Assembly: GCA_902826775.1 (NCBI GenBank)
Contig: CADEHE010000008.1
Span: 62,001-126,000, forward strand
DNA: 64,000 bases
Direction of reading: 5' to 3'
Source of the DNA: an uncultured Pseudomonadota bacterium
Lineage (GTDB): Bacteria > Pseudomonadota > Gammaproteobacteria > Burkholderiales > JALYOK01
The notes beneath the pieces were generated by a model that ran no database searches, was not told the DNA's origin, and saw nothing but the letters and a program-made list of their open reading frames with translations. Both the position numbers and the translations under genes were made by a program. Positions 37,432-45,928 of this stretch are shown one piece after another; position 1 is the first letter of the stretch; the number at the start of each line of letters is the position of its first letter.

Positions 37432-39639
37432 ATGCAATCGTTGAAACGAACGCTGCCGGCCGTCGTCGCCCTCTGGGTCGCGGGTTGGTGCGCCGCATTC
37501 TTGTTTGCGTGGAACGCGCTCGACGAAAGCTTTGATTTGTGGGCGTTGTTTCATCTGCGCGGGGCGCAGTCGGCGCCCGCAGAAGTGCTTGTGGTCGGGC
37601 TGGATCAAGCCGCTATTACGCGTGCCGGAGGCGCCATCAGCGCGCCGGTGGAGTGGCCACGCGCCAAGCATGCACGCTTGATAGAACGCCTTCAAGAAGG
37701 CGGCGCGCGAGTCATCGCCTTTGATTTGGAATTCCACAAATGGCGCGGCGATGCGGGCGATCTGCAGCTTGCGCAAAGCATCGAACGCGCGGGCAATGTT
37801 GTATTAGTAGCGGGATTGGAGCAGGAGGTGGCTGCTGCCGAGACTGGGCGGAATCAAGGCGGCGTGCGCCAACTCGCCGAGCGGCTGCGCCTGCTGCCGC
37901 AAGCGTTCCGCTCCGGCGCCGCCGCGGTAGCGCCGTTCACGCTGCCGCGGCGCCCGCCCCGGGTCAATGGCTACGAAACATTCCGCGCAGCGGCGGGGGA
38001 TTTGCCTGCCTTGCCGGTGGCCGCGTTTTACCGGTTCGCGCGCGAGGAGCATTTGCTTCTGTTTGACCTGATCGCGCAGATTCAACCGGGTGCACAACTG
38101 GCGGCGGCGCAGGCGCGCGCCCGCGCCCGCGAGCAAGAAGCCAGCATGATGGCGTTGCGGCGTCTGCTGAGCGCTGATCCAAATCTTGTGCAGCGCGTGC
38201 GCGCATTGCTGGCGCGCAATTCGGGACTTGGCGCTGGCCGCCTGCAAATGCTGCACTCGATACTGAATATCTATAGCGGTGACGCCTTTCGTTACTTGCG
38301 CTTCTATGGACCGCCGGGCACGGTGCGCACCATTGCCTACGATCAGGCTCTTACGGATAAGCAGATCGACTGGCGCGGCAAGGCGGTATTGGTCGGCTGG
38401 TTGCGCGAACAAGAAAAGGACATCTACTACACGCCGTTTTCAAGCGCGGAAGGCGACGACCTTGCCGGCGTAGAAATTGGGGCGACCGCACTGGCCAATT
38501 TGTTGCAGGACAAACCGCTGCGGCCGGTACAAACCTGGCGGCAAATGCTGCTGTTGTGTGCTAGCGCAGTTTTGCTCGGATTGATCGCAGTGAATTTGCG
38601 CGCAGCGTGGGTCGCACCGGCGGTCGCAGCGCTGGCTCTGGGTTACGTTTGGGTGACGCTGCGCCAGTTCGACATTCGCGGCATCTGGTTGCCGTTGTTG
38701 GTGCCTCTTGCCATACAGGCGCCTCTGGCACTGGCCTTGTCTTGGTGGCAACACATGCGCGAGCTGCGCCGGATGGCGGACGCCATTAGCCGAATGCTCG
38801 AGAACCGGTTGCCGCGCGAAGTCGCGCAGCGCATGGCGCGCGCTCTCTCGCCTAACCTAAGCGCGCAAACGCCCGCGCAGTGGTTGATGTATGGCACGTG
38901 TCTGCACACCGATGTGTCCGGCTATACCCGCATCGCGCATGCGCTTAGTCCGGAGGAGTTGTTTCGCGTCATGCAAAATTATTTCCGGGAACTCGAGCAA
39001 GTTGTTACTGCGCACGGCGGTTTCGTCGTCGATCGCGCCGGCGATTCCATGCTGGCGCTGTGGGTCTCCGCCACACCGGACCAAGCGCAGCGCGCGGCCG
39101 CCTGCCAAGCGGCGCTGGCCATGGTGCGCGCCACCACCCGCGCCGCCGCCGATCGCCAGCCGAGTCTGCCCACGCGCATCGGTTTGGATTCCGGCCAGAT
39201 CTCGCTCGGCTTTATCGGCGTCGACGGCCATCGAGAATTCCGCGCATTCGGCGATATCGTCAACACATCGCAACGCGTGCAAGAGAAGAACAAGGCGCTG
39301 CACACTTGGGTGCTTGCCACGCGCAGCGTCGTGGATGGAGTGGCAGACTTGCTGCTGCGACCGGTCGGCAGCTTTCAACTGCGCGGGCGTGAAGCGCACA
39401 CGGAAGTTGTCGAGCTGATGGACTCGCTGCGCGCGGCGTCGGCGCAACAACTGCAAATCGCGGCCGCGTTCGCGGCAGGCCTCGAAAGTTACCGTGCGGG
39501 ACACAAACGCGAGGCGCGTGAACGCTTCGCACAAGTGCTTGATAGTGCGGCGCAAGACGGCCCAACGCTGTACTACTTAGAGCAGCTTTGGGAGGGGGGC
39601 AATCCGCCATCGCATGAAAACGGCGCACTAGAGGAATGA
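37432..39639 (+). CDS. CHASE2-domain adenylate/guanylate cyclase
   Basis: 735 residues. An N-terminal membrane helix precedes a large periplasmic CHASE2 domain (EVLVVGLDQAAITRAGG; VIAFDLEFHK; GKAVLVGWLREQEKDIYYTPF). Three membrane helices follow at about 370-440, then a class III nucleotide cyclase domain (about 480-640). The metal Asp residues are visible in HTDVSGYTRIAH and DRAGDSMLALW, and the transition-state region in FGDIVNTSQRVQ. The last 80 residues resemble a TPR-like tail. It probably makes cAMP in response to an extracytoplasmic signal. A run of Arg/Ala-rich residues inside the CHASE2 domain (AQARARAREQE) is an insertion I cannot explain. Confidence 0.87.
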   Translation: MQSLKRTLPAVVALWVAGWCAAFLFAWNALDESFDLWALFHLRGAQSAPAEVLVVGLDQAAITRAGGAISAPVEWPRAKHARLIERLQEGGARVIAFDLEFHKWRGDAGDLQLAQSIERAGNVVLVAGLEQEVAAAETGRNQGGVRQLAERLRLLPQAFRSGAAAVAPFTLPRRPPRVNGYETFRAAAGDLPALPVAAFYRFAREEHLLLFDLIAQIQPGAQLAAAQARARAREQEASMMALRRLLSADPNLVQRVRALLARNSGLGAGRLQMLHSILNIYSGDAFRYLRFYGPPGTVRTIAYDQALTDKQIDWRGKAVLVGWLREQEKDIYYTPFSSAEGDDLAGVEIGATALANLLQDKPLRPVQTWRQMLLLCASAVLLGLIAVNLRAAWVAPAVAALALGYVWVTLRQFDIRGIWLPLLVPLAIQAPLALALSWWQHMRELRRMADAISRMLENRLPREVAQRMARALSPNLSAQTPAQWLMYGTCLHTDVSGYTRIAHALSPEELFRVMQNYFRELEQVVTAHGGFVVDRAGDSMLALWVSATPDQAQRAAACQAALAMVRATTRAAADRQPSLPTRIGLDSGQISLGFIGVDGHREFRAFGDIVNTSQRVQEKNKALHTWVLATRSVVDGVADLLLRPVGSFQLRGREAHTEVVELMDSLRAASAQQLQIAAAFAAGLESYRAGHKREARERFAQVLDSAAQDGPTLYYLEQLWEGGNPPSHENGALEE

Positions 39640-39850
39640 TACTGGTAATAGAATAACTCCAGATATATTCAGAAATAAGGTTTTTCAGTCGATACCCTTA
39701 GATGTAAGTGTCCTCTGCGCCAATTGATCGTTGCTGGCACAAGGGTAGTTGACCGTTGACTAAATAACATTACTGCCTGGGGTCTGTGTACAATGTCCCG
39801 GTCCACTCGAAGGTGCGACCGCGTTTCAACGACTCAAGGGAGACAAACTT
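39640..39850. other. Leader region before the PsiF-like gene, partly AT-rich
   Basis: The first 130 bases are AT-rich (taatagaataactccagatatattc, aaataacatt in pieces). A TACAAT at 39789-39794 could be a -10 element for the psiF-like gene, but no good -35 lies 17 bases upstream. AGGGAG precedes the ATG at 39851. Confidence 0.4.
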
Positions 39851-40213
39851 ATGAGCAAGATCTTCGCCGTATTCGCGACGGTGTTTCTATGGGCACTGGC
39901 GGGACTCGCGCTAGCCGAGGACGCACCCGCACCCAAAAAGGAAGCCAGCGCCGCACAGAAAGCTCACCGGGAACGCATGTCTACTTGCAGCAAGGACGCA
40001 AAGCAACAAGGGCTCAAAGGCGCGGAGCGCAAGAGTTTCATGCGGCAGTGCTTGTCGGAAGCAGGCGGTGCGTCGGCACAGTCCGAGGCCGCCGGCCAGC
40101 GTAGCCAAGCCCCATCGTGCAGTAAGCAGGCTCGCGCTCAGGGGCTGAAGGGCGAGGCGCGCAAGACCTTCATGAAGGAATGTAAGGCGGGGATTGCCAG
40201 CGCGCCACAATAG
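39851..40213 (+). CDS. PsiF-repeat periplasmic protein
   Basis: 120-residue secreted protein: signal peptide MSKIFAVFATVFLWALAGLALA, then a Lys/Ala-rich stretch and two PsiF repeats of the form C-(S/K)-K-x-A-x-x-x-G-L-K-G-x-x-R-K-x-F-M-x-x-C (around residues 44-67 and 94-115), each with two cysteines. PsiF was found as a phosphate-starvation-induced gene in E. coli; the molecular function is unknown. It stands alone and converges with the dynamin-like gene. No Pho box was seen upstream. Confidence 0.88.
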   Translation: MSKIFAVFATVFLWALAGLALAEDAPAPKKEASAAQKAHRERMSTCSKDAKQQGLKGAERKSFMRQCLSEAGGASAQSEAAGQRSQAPSCSKQARAQGLKGEARKTFMKECKAGIASAPQ

Positions 40214-40226
40214 CAGGCGCGCCTGC
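40213..40226. other. Perfect 14-base palindrome between convergent genes
   Basis: GCAGGCGCGCCTGC follows the psiF-like stop directly. It is self-complementary along its full length, so it could form a stem that contributes to termination, but there is no T run on either side. Confidence 0.35.
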
Positions 40227-40287
40227 GCGCTCAACCGCTGCGGTGGCCGCAATCCGGCGCGAGCGGTACGCCTTGCGCAGCGCGAGC

Positions 40288-42216
40288 CTAAGCCGAAGGG
40301 TTGCTATGCAGCTTGCTGATGAGCGTTTCGATCATCTCGTGCTGAATGGTCAGCTCGGTCTGCTGGACCTTGAGCTTGCTCAATTGATCTTTCAGCGACT
40401 CTTGGTTCTCGTTGACTTTCGTCACACTCGCCAGGCGCTCTTCTAGCTGGATCTTGTGATCCTTGATTTGCTGGTCGATCGGCGCCAGCACGCCGGTGAG
40501 CCACTTTTCGCACTCTTGCCGCGCGTCGCCGAAAACTTCACGCGCCTGCGCCACCAGCACGCTGTAAAAGCGCTTGATGACGAAGTGCTTCTCGCGCCCC
40601 AGGATGTTGACCGGATCTTTGCAAAACTTCTCCGTTTCCGCGGCGAGCAGCTGTAGTTTGAGCTTGAAACGCTCCAAGTTGAGCGGCGGCAATTGCAGGG
40701 CCGGAAAACCGTGCTCGCGATGAAACAAATCATAAGCGCTCTGCATCATCGACTTGATCGTCTCGCTCAAGGAGTAGATGCGCTCGAACTGCTCGTTGAT
40801 CATCGTGAACAGCGAGTTCATACCACGCGTCAGGCCCACCGTGGTCCAGGTGTTGTCGATCGCTTCCGCGCTTTTGTTGAGCAGCAAGTCAAGCTTGACG
40901 GGGTCGAGCATTTCCAGCAAGACGTCCCGCTGGACGATGAATTCTTCGCGCTGCACTTTGAATTCACCGACCGCTTGCATGTAGCGTACCTTGCGATCGC
41001 TGATTTGTTTCCACAAGCGCGTTAGCACCTCGCGGCCTTTGCCGGACAGCCCCGACGTCTCCTTAATACCCTCTTCCACCGCGACCATGCGCGCTTTGAC
41101 GGCATTGCGCGAGGCGATCATCATCATGCCGATTTCCCCGATGACGGTGCGCGCCAAGATCTTGCGGCGGCTGGGGATGATGTCTTGCGCGATCATGGCT
41201 TCCAAGCGCTCGATGCCGCTTGCGTCAATCAGCGCGGCATCGTTCTTGATCTTGCCGAGGAGCGCCTTTTGCGCCGACAGCGGCAGAACATTGGCGGTTG
41301 GCAGATTGAGTTGTTTGGCCGTGTGATCCACTTGGCGCTGCACCGCGCGTTGAATCTCCTCTTGCGGCTTCAACTCGTCCCACATCAAGTCGACCTTGTT
41401 CAAGACCGCGATCCGTTTGCTCACTGAAGGGGGCACATAACGCTGCCACACTTCCATGTCGGATTTGGTGACGCCGGTGTCGATGCCGAGCAGAAACAGC
41501 ACGGCGTGAGCGTTAGGTATGGTGCTGAGCGTAAGTTCGGGTTCCAGTCCTAGCGCATTCAGTCCTGGTGTATCGACGATGGCAATGCCATTGGTCAGCA
41601 GCGGGTGCGGGTAGTTGATCATGGCGTAGCGCCACGCTGGCACTTCCACCGTCTGCAGTTCCGCGCTGGTCGGTTTTTGCGTCTGCGTATCGGTCACCAA
41701 CCCCATCTGCCGCGCTTCCATCGCGAAGATCTTCTTCGTCTCCGCCAAGCTTTGCATCGCGCTTTTCATATCCGTGGCGGAGTTGACGTTTAAGCGGATC
41801 TTGATCCACTCGATCGGCATGTGCTTGAGCTGCGAAATCGGCTCTGAGCGGTAGCGCGATTCGATCGGCAGCAGCCGCACATAGGGTTCTTCGGCGGGGT
41901 CGTGGAACAACTCGGTCGGGCACATCGTCGTGCGCCCGACATCCGACGGCAGCAAGCGCTGCTTAAAGTCGGCAAAGAACAGCGCGTTGATCAATTCGCT
42001 TTTGCCACGCGAGAATTCGGCGACGAAAGCCAGCGTCAAGCGCCCGTGTTGAATGCTCTGCGTGAGCTCGTAGAAGCGCAGCGAGTGGCTCACGTCCATC
42101 TGGCCGGTCTTTTCCAGCCACTCTTGATAGCCGGCAATTGCGGCTGAGAGTTCGCGCCGCCAATCGTTTAGGCGGGAAAGTTCTTGCTCTAAGCTCTTAT
42201 GGGCGACCGCGCTCAC
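40288..42216 (-). CDS. Dynamin-family large GTPase
   Basis: 642 residues. The GTPase domain has G1 AEFSRGKSELIN (Ala in place of the first Gly of GxxxxGKS), a G2 Thr in DVGRTTMCPTE, G3 VDTPGLNALGL and G4 VLNKVDLMW. The rest is long helical sequence with coiled coils, ending in a heptad-rich tail (LEERLASVTKVNENQESLKDQLSKLK). There is no clear membrane helix. Bacterial dynamin-like proteins act on membranes, often in stress or phage defence, but this gene stands alone without a second dynamin partner. The start is a GTG at 42216. Confidence 0.85.
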   Translation of the reverse strand: MSAVAHKSLEQELSRLNDWRRELSAAIAGYQEWLEKTGQMDVSHSLRFYELTQSIQHGRLTLAFVAEFSRGKSELINALFFADFKQRLLPSDVGRTTMCPTELFHDPAEEPYVRLLPIESRYRSEPISQLKHMPIEWIKIRLNVNSATDMKSAMQSLAETKKIFAMEARQMGLVTDTQTQKPTSAELQTVEVPAWRYAMINYPHPLLTNGIAIVDTPGLNALGLEPELTLSTIPNAHAVLFLLGIDTGVTKSDMEVWQRYVPPSVSKRIAVLNKVDLMWDELKPQEEIQRAVQRQVDHTAKQLNLPTANVLPLSAQKALLGKIKNDAALIDASGIERLEAMIAQDIIPSRRKILARTVIGEIGMMMIASRNAVKARMVAVEEGIKETSGLSGKGREVLTRLWKQISDRKVRYMQAVGEFKVQREEFIVQRDVLLEMLDPVKLDLLLNKSAEAIDNTWTTVGLTRGMNSLFTMINEQFERIYSLSETIKSMMQSAYDLFHREHGFPALQLPPLNLERFKLKLQLLAAETEKFCKDPVNILGREKHFVIKRFYSVLVAQAREVFGDARQECEKWLTGVLAPIDQQIKDHKIQLEERLASVTKVNENQESLKDQLSKLKVQQTELTIQHEMIETLISKLHSNPSA

Positions 42217-42289
42217 TCGGGGCTCTTTTATTGTGGCAACAGCCCTATTAGACCATGGCTCGCGGACCTATTGAAACCTCGACCTGGTT

Positions 42290-42390
42290 CGTAATGGCGC
42301 AAAGATTCGTTTCTTGATAATACTAACAAAGGTATATGTTAAAAACCAAGTATACACGGGATCATTGATAAGATAGGGCTATGAGTATGA
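42290..42390. other. AT-rich intergenic segment upstream of the dynamin-like gene
   Basis: About 100 bases rich in A and T (ataatactaacaaaggta, gttaaaaaccaagtatac) between the yggT stop and the dynamin-like start. On the minus strand TTGGTT and TAGTAT lie about 18 bases apart and may act as a weak promoter for the dynamin-like gene. Confidence 0.4.
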
Positions 42391-42966
42391 TCACGCAAAG
42401 GATCGGGCTAGCCCCTCCAGCCAACGCAACGGCAACATGATGATGAGCTGACAAACGACAAACAGGATGAGCGGCGTCAAGTCAACGTTGCCGACCGGGG
42501 GGATGCGGCGCTGCAAGGGACGCAGGAACGGCCGCGTCAGCGCGCCGATCACGGCCGCGAGCGGGTTGTAGGGACTGACCCAGCTCATGATGGCTTGCAA
42601 AAAAACCGCGATGATTAACATGTACAGGCTGATCTCGAACAACCGGACGAGCGCCAGCAGCACGATGCTGAAAATTCCGCCTGCACTCGACAATGAGATC
42701 GGTTCGAGATTTAGCAGACCCAGGCACGCTAACAAAATGATCTCCAAAAGCCAGGCGAAGACCAGACTCGACAGATCCATGCCGTACAGGCCCGGCACAA
42801 ATTTGCGCAGGGGCCGCACGCCGAAGTTGGTGAGGGCAATGACGAAATCAGTCAGCGGATTCTTCTGCGGCACGCGAAACAGCTGGAAGTAAAAGCGCAG
42901 CAGCGCGGCGAATATCACCAATTCAAAGGCCGTGCGCAGTAAGAACCCGAGAGCGTTGTTGATCAT
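42391..42966 (-). CDS. YggT-family membrane protein
   Basis: 191-residue YggT protein with two YGGT repeats, each of two membrane helices: LVIFAALLRFYFQLF with NPLTDFVIALTNFGVRPLRKFVPG, and YMLIIAVFLQAIMSWVSPYNPLAAVIGALTRPFLRPL. These proteins are linked to osmotic tolerance and protein insertion, but the mechanism is unclear. I chose the ATG at 42966, which overlaps the proC stop as ATGA. A much longer frame upstream is only the proC sequence in another frame. Confidence 0.92.
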   Translation of the reverse strand: MINNALGFLLRTAFELVIFAALLRFYFQLFRVPQKNPLTDFVIALTNFGVRPLRKFVPGLYGMDLSSLVFAWLLEIILLACLGLLNLEPISLSSAGGIFSIVLLALVRLFEISLYMLIIAVFLQAIMSWVSPYNPLAAVIGALTRPFLRPLQRRIPPVGNVDLTPLILFVVCQLIIMLPLRWLEGLARSFA

Positions 42967-43787
42967 GATTTGCGCGCCGTTGCGGCGCCCAATTGCGCGC
43001 CAAGTTCTTGTGAACGCAGGGCTGCCGCTGCCACAGCTTTGGCGATTGCCGCCTCTACGCCGTGCGCGTGCAGCTGCTCGATCCCTTTCTCGGTCGTGCC
43101 GCCTTTTGAGGTGACGCGACGGCGCAACTCTGCTGCCGGCTCGCTGCTTTCCATGGCCAGCTTCGCGGCGCCTGAAAAAGTGTGCAGCGTTAGTGCTCGG
43201 GCGGTGGCCTCGTCCAACCCTTGCGCTTGCGCCGCCGCCTGCAGTGCCTCGATGAAGTAGAACACATAAGCAGGTCCGCTGCCGGAGACAGCAGTGACTG
43301 CATCTAAGTCTTCTTCGCGGGGCAGCCAGGCAATCGCGCCGACGCTCGTCATCAGGTCTGCCGCAATCTGCTTCTCGTCGCTGCTGACTTCCGGCATTGC
43401 GTACAAGCCCGAGATGCCGGCCAGTACCAGGGCCGGCGTGTTTGGCATTACACGCACGATGCGCCGGTGCCCGCCGAGCCAGCGCGACAAATCTTGCGTG
43501 CGAATTCCTGCGGCCACTGTGATCACCAGTTGATGCGTGAGTTGGCCGGCGAGCTGGCCGGCCACTTCGCTGATGTGTTGCGGCTTGATCGCCAGCACAA
43601 CAATGTCCGCCGCGGTGGCCGCGGTCAGTGGCGCTTCGGCGTCGATCCCGTAGTTTGCGCACAGCCGCGCGCGCGCTTCGGCCGATACCTCCACGACCTT
43701 AATCGCATCGGCAGAAACGCCTGCCTTCAGCAGGCCGCCGATGAGCGCGCTGGCCATGTTGCCGCCGCCCACGAAGACGATCTTCAT
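42963..43787 (-). CDS. proC: Pyrroline-5-carboxylate reductase ProC
   Basis: 274 residues from the ATG at 43787 (MKIVFVGGGNMASALIGG, NAD(P)-binding). Reduces pyrroline-5-carboxylate to proline with NAD(P)H. The signature AVTAVSGSGPAYVFYFIEAL and the C-terminal VTSKGGTTEKGIEQL are intact. Four extra codons to an upstream ATG at 43799 are possible. It is followed by yggT with a four-base overlap, in the common yggS-proC-yggT order. Confidence 0.95.
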   Translation of the reverse strand: MKIVFVGGGNMASALIGGLLKAGVSADAIKVVEVSAEARARLCANYGIDAEAPLTAATAADIVVLAIKPQHISEVAGQLAGQLTHQLVITVAAGIRTQDLSRWLGGHRRIVRVMPNTPALVLAGISGLYAMPEVSSDEKQIAADLMTSVGAIAWLPREEDLDAVTAVSGSGPAYVFYFIEALQAAAQAQGLDEATARALTLHTFSGAAKLAMESSEPAAELRRRVTSKGGTTEKGIEQLHAHGVEAAIAKAVAAAALRSQELGAQLGAATARKS

Positions 43788-43869
43788 CGTGGGCCCCATG
43801 CGAACCGGGGCGCTGACACGCTCGCCCGCGATGCGAGATTTGCCCTAGTGCAAGAGTCGTTTCTCATCG

Positions 43870-44556
43870 CTATTGAAGTCCTACTGCCCGTCCAGGCACA
43901 CGCGGGCCAAAGATTGCGGTGCCAATGCGCACCATGGTCGATCCACATGCAATCGCCGTTTCAAAATCGTCCGACATGCCCATGGATAGCGTATCGAGTT
44001 CGAAGCCCTCGTTGTTGAGCTCGTCAAACAATACGCGCAGTTGCTTGAAGCGCAGCGGGGCGAGCACGGCGTCCGGTTCCGGGATTGCCATTAGCCCGCG
44101 CAGCTTGAGGCGCGGCAATGCCCGCACTGCTTGTGCAAGCGGCAATACTGCGTTGGGCGATAGACCGTGTTTGCTGGCTTCATTACCTATATTGACTTGC
44201 AAACAAATGTGAAGAGGGAAACGTTGCTCGGGGCGCGCGTCATTGAGTCGTTGCGCAATTTTTTCGCGCTCGACGCTTTGCACCCAGTCAAAGTGCTGCG
44301 CAATCGCCGCGGTCTTGTTGCTTTGCAGCGGGCCGATAAAGTGCCATTCAAGCGCTAAGTCCTTGAGTTGCACAATCTTTGCAAGCGCTTCTTGCAAGTA
44401 GTTTTCACCGAACACGTGCTGGCCAGCCGCATGCGCGCCGCGGATACTGGCGGCGCTTTGGCCCTTGCTGACAGCGACAAGCCGCACCTTGCGCCCTCCT
44501 GCCGCTGCTTCAATCCGCGCTAGGCTGGCTTGCAAGTTCGCGGCAATCGTTGTCAT
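43870..44556 (-). CDS. yggS: PLP homeostasis protein YggS
   Basis: 228 residues from the ATG at 44556 (MTTIAANLQASLARIE). A single-domain alanine-racemase-fold protein that binds PLP through the Lys in LVAVSK and takes part in vitamin B6 and amino acid balance. Motifs: FGENYLQEALAK, WHFIGPLQSNK, GLMAIP, LSMGMSDDFETAIACGSTMVRIGTAIFG. It is divergent from pilT, the usual arrangement. Confidence 0.94.
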   Translation of the reverse strand: MTTIAANLQASLARIEAAAGGRKVRLVAVSKGQSAASIRGAHAAGQHVFGENYLQEALAKIVQLKDLALEWHFIGPLQSNKTAAIAQHFDWVQSVEREKIAQRLNDARPEQRFPLHICLQVNIGNEASKHGLSPNAVLPLAQAVRALPRLKLRGLMAIPEPDAVLAPLRFKQLRVLFDELNNEGFELDTLSMGMSDDFETAIACGSTMVRIGTAIFGPRVPGRAVGLQ

Positions 44557-44663
44557 AATCACATTTCCGTTTTTTACTTGGCGCGCCATCCCATGAGTTT
44601 CGGCTCCAATCTACGTATCGCCAGCACCGTCGTGTTCGTTAGCGTAACTGCCGGAAAATTATA

Positions 44664-45707
44664 ATGGAAATCTCCGAACTCCTCGCGTTTTCCGTAAAGA
44701 ACAAGGCCTCCGACTTGCATCTTTCGGCAGGCCTGCCCCCCATGATTCGGGTGCACGGCGATGTGCGCCGCATCAACGTTCCCGCGCTCGAGCACAAGGA
44801 TGTGCACGGCATGGTGTACGACATCATGAACGACTTGCAGCGCAAGACCTACGAAGAGAATCTCGAATGCGACTTCTCGTTCGAGATTCCGAACCTGGCG
44901 CGTTTCCGTGTCAACGCTTTCGTGCAGCAGCGCGGCGCCGCCGCAGTGATGCGGACGATTCCGTCCAAAGTGTTGACACTTGAACAGCTCAATGCGCCCA
45001 AGATCTTCACCGACATCGCCAACACGCCGCGCGGGCTGGTGCTGGTAACCGGGCCGACCGGCTCGGGCAAGTCCACCACGCTTGCAGCGATGCTCAATTA
45101 CATCAACGAGAACGAGTATGGCCACATCCTCAGTGTTGAGGACCCGATCGAGTTCGTGCACGAAAGCAAGAAATGTTTGATCAATCAGCGCGAAGTCGGT
45201 CCACACACGTTGAGCTTCGCCAATGCGCTGAAATCGGCGCTGCGCGAGGACCCGGACTACATCTTAGTCGGCGAGATGCGCGATCTCGAAACGATCCGCC
45301 TGGCGCTGACCGGTGCGGAAACCGGTCACTTGGTTTTCGGTACGCTGCACACCAGTTCTGCCGCTAAAACGATCGATCGGATCATTGACGTGTTTCCCGC
45401 AGCGGAGAAAGAGATGGTGCGCGCCATGCTGTCGGAAAGTCTGCGCGCGGTCATTTCGCAGACTTTGTTGAAGACCAAAGATGGCTCGGGACGCGTGGCT
45501 GCGCACGAGATCATGATCGGTACGCCGGCGATTCGAAACTTAATTCGCGAAGCGAAAGTCGCGCAGATGTACTCGGCGATCCAGATGGGGCAAGGGCTCG
45601 GCATGCAGACGCTGGATCAAAACCTGCAAGATCTGGTGCGCCGGAATCTAATCGGCGTGGCCGACGCGCGCAATGCCGCGCAAAACAAAGATCTCTTCCC
45701 GGGCTAG
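44664..45707 (+). CDS. pilT: Type IV pilus retraction ATPase PilT
   Basis: 347-residue hexameric motor that depolymerises type IV pili. Walker A is GPTGSGKSTTLA, the Asp box is HILSVEDPIEFVH, Walker B is LVGEMRDLETIRLAL, and the His box is GHLVFGTLHTSSAAKTIDRIIDVFP. The C-terminal AIRNLIREAK motif (AIRNLIRE) needed for retraction is present. It could serve the MSHA-like pilus here or another pilus elsewhere. Confidence 0.96.
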   Translation: MEISELLAFSVKNKASDLHLSAGLPPMIRVHGDVRRINVPALEHKDVHGMVYDIMNDLQRKTYEENLECDFSFEIPNLARFRVNAFVQQRGAAAVMRTIPSKVLTLEQLNAPKIFTDIANTPRGLVLVTGPTGSGKSTTLAAMLNYINENEYGHILSVEDPIEFVHESKKCLINQREVGPHTLSFANALKSALREDPDYILVGEMRDLETIRLALTGAETGHLVFGTLHTSSAAKTIDRIIDVFPAAEKEMVRAMLSESLRAVISQTLLKTKDGSGRVAAHEIMIGTPAIRNLIREAKVAQMYSAIQMGQGLGMQTLDQNLQDLVRRNLIGVADARNAAQNKDLFPG

Positions 45708-45754
45708 AGTCCCGACCCACCCGTTTCGAAGCAAACTTGCGCAGGAGAAAATCG

Positions 45755-45925
45755 ATGTGTAGCAACATTGGCGAAATCGACACTGGGCGCGAAGCCCTGC
45801 GAGAGATTCTGGGGCGCCTTTGTGCCCCCCGCTGCAGCCTGCTTGGCAACCAAGCGAGCACGGCGACCAAGCATGATGGCGATTCTCGCCGTTGTTACTT
45901 TGAAATTGAAGGGCTGGGGCACTAG
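45755..45925 (+). CDS. Small hypothetical protein between pilT and pilU
   Basis: A 56-codon frame (starting MCSNIGEIDTG, ending CYFEIEGLGH) preceded by AGGAG nine bases before the ATG, the best ribosome site in this 221-base gap. It has no membrane helix or known motif and contains four cysteines. It ends 3 bases before the pilU ATG, which suggests coupling. It may be a real small gene, a remnant of the cyclic-nucleotide-binding gene found here in some relatives, or chance. Confidence 0.35.
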   Translation: MCSNIGEIDTGREALREILGRLCAPRCSLLGNQASTATKHDGDSRRCYFEIEGLGH

Positions 45926-45928
45926 GAA

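Noticed and set aside
39733..39750. TGGCAC resembling a sigma-54 -24 element
   Set aside because: No TTGC at the required distance; the bases there read TAGT.
42967..43662. N-terminal extension of the yggT frame
   Set aside because: It is the proC coding region read in another frame (Arg/His-rich, no motif); the ATG at 42966 overlaps the proC stop in the usual way.
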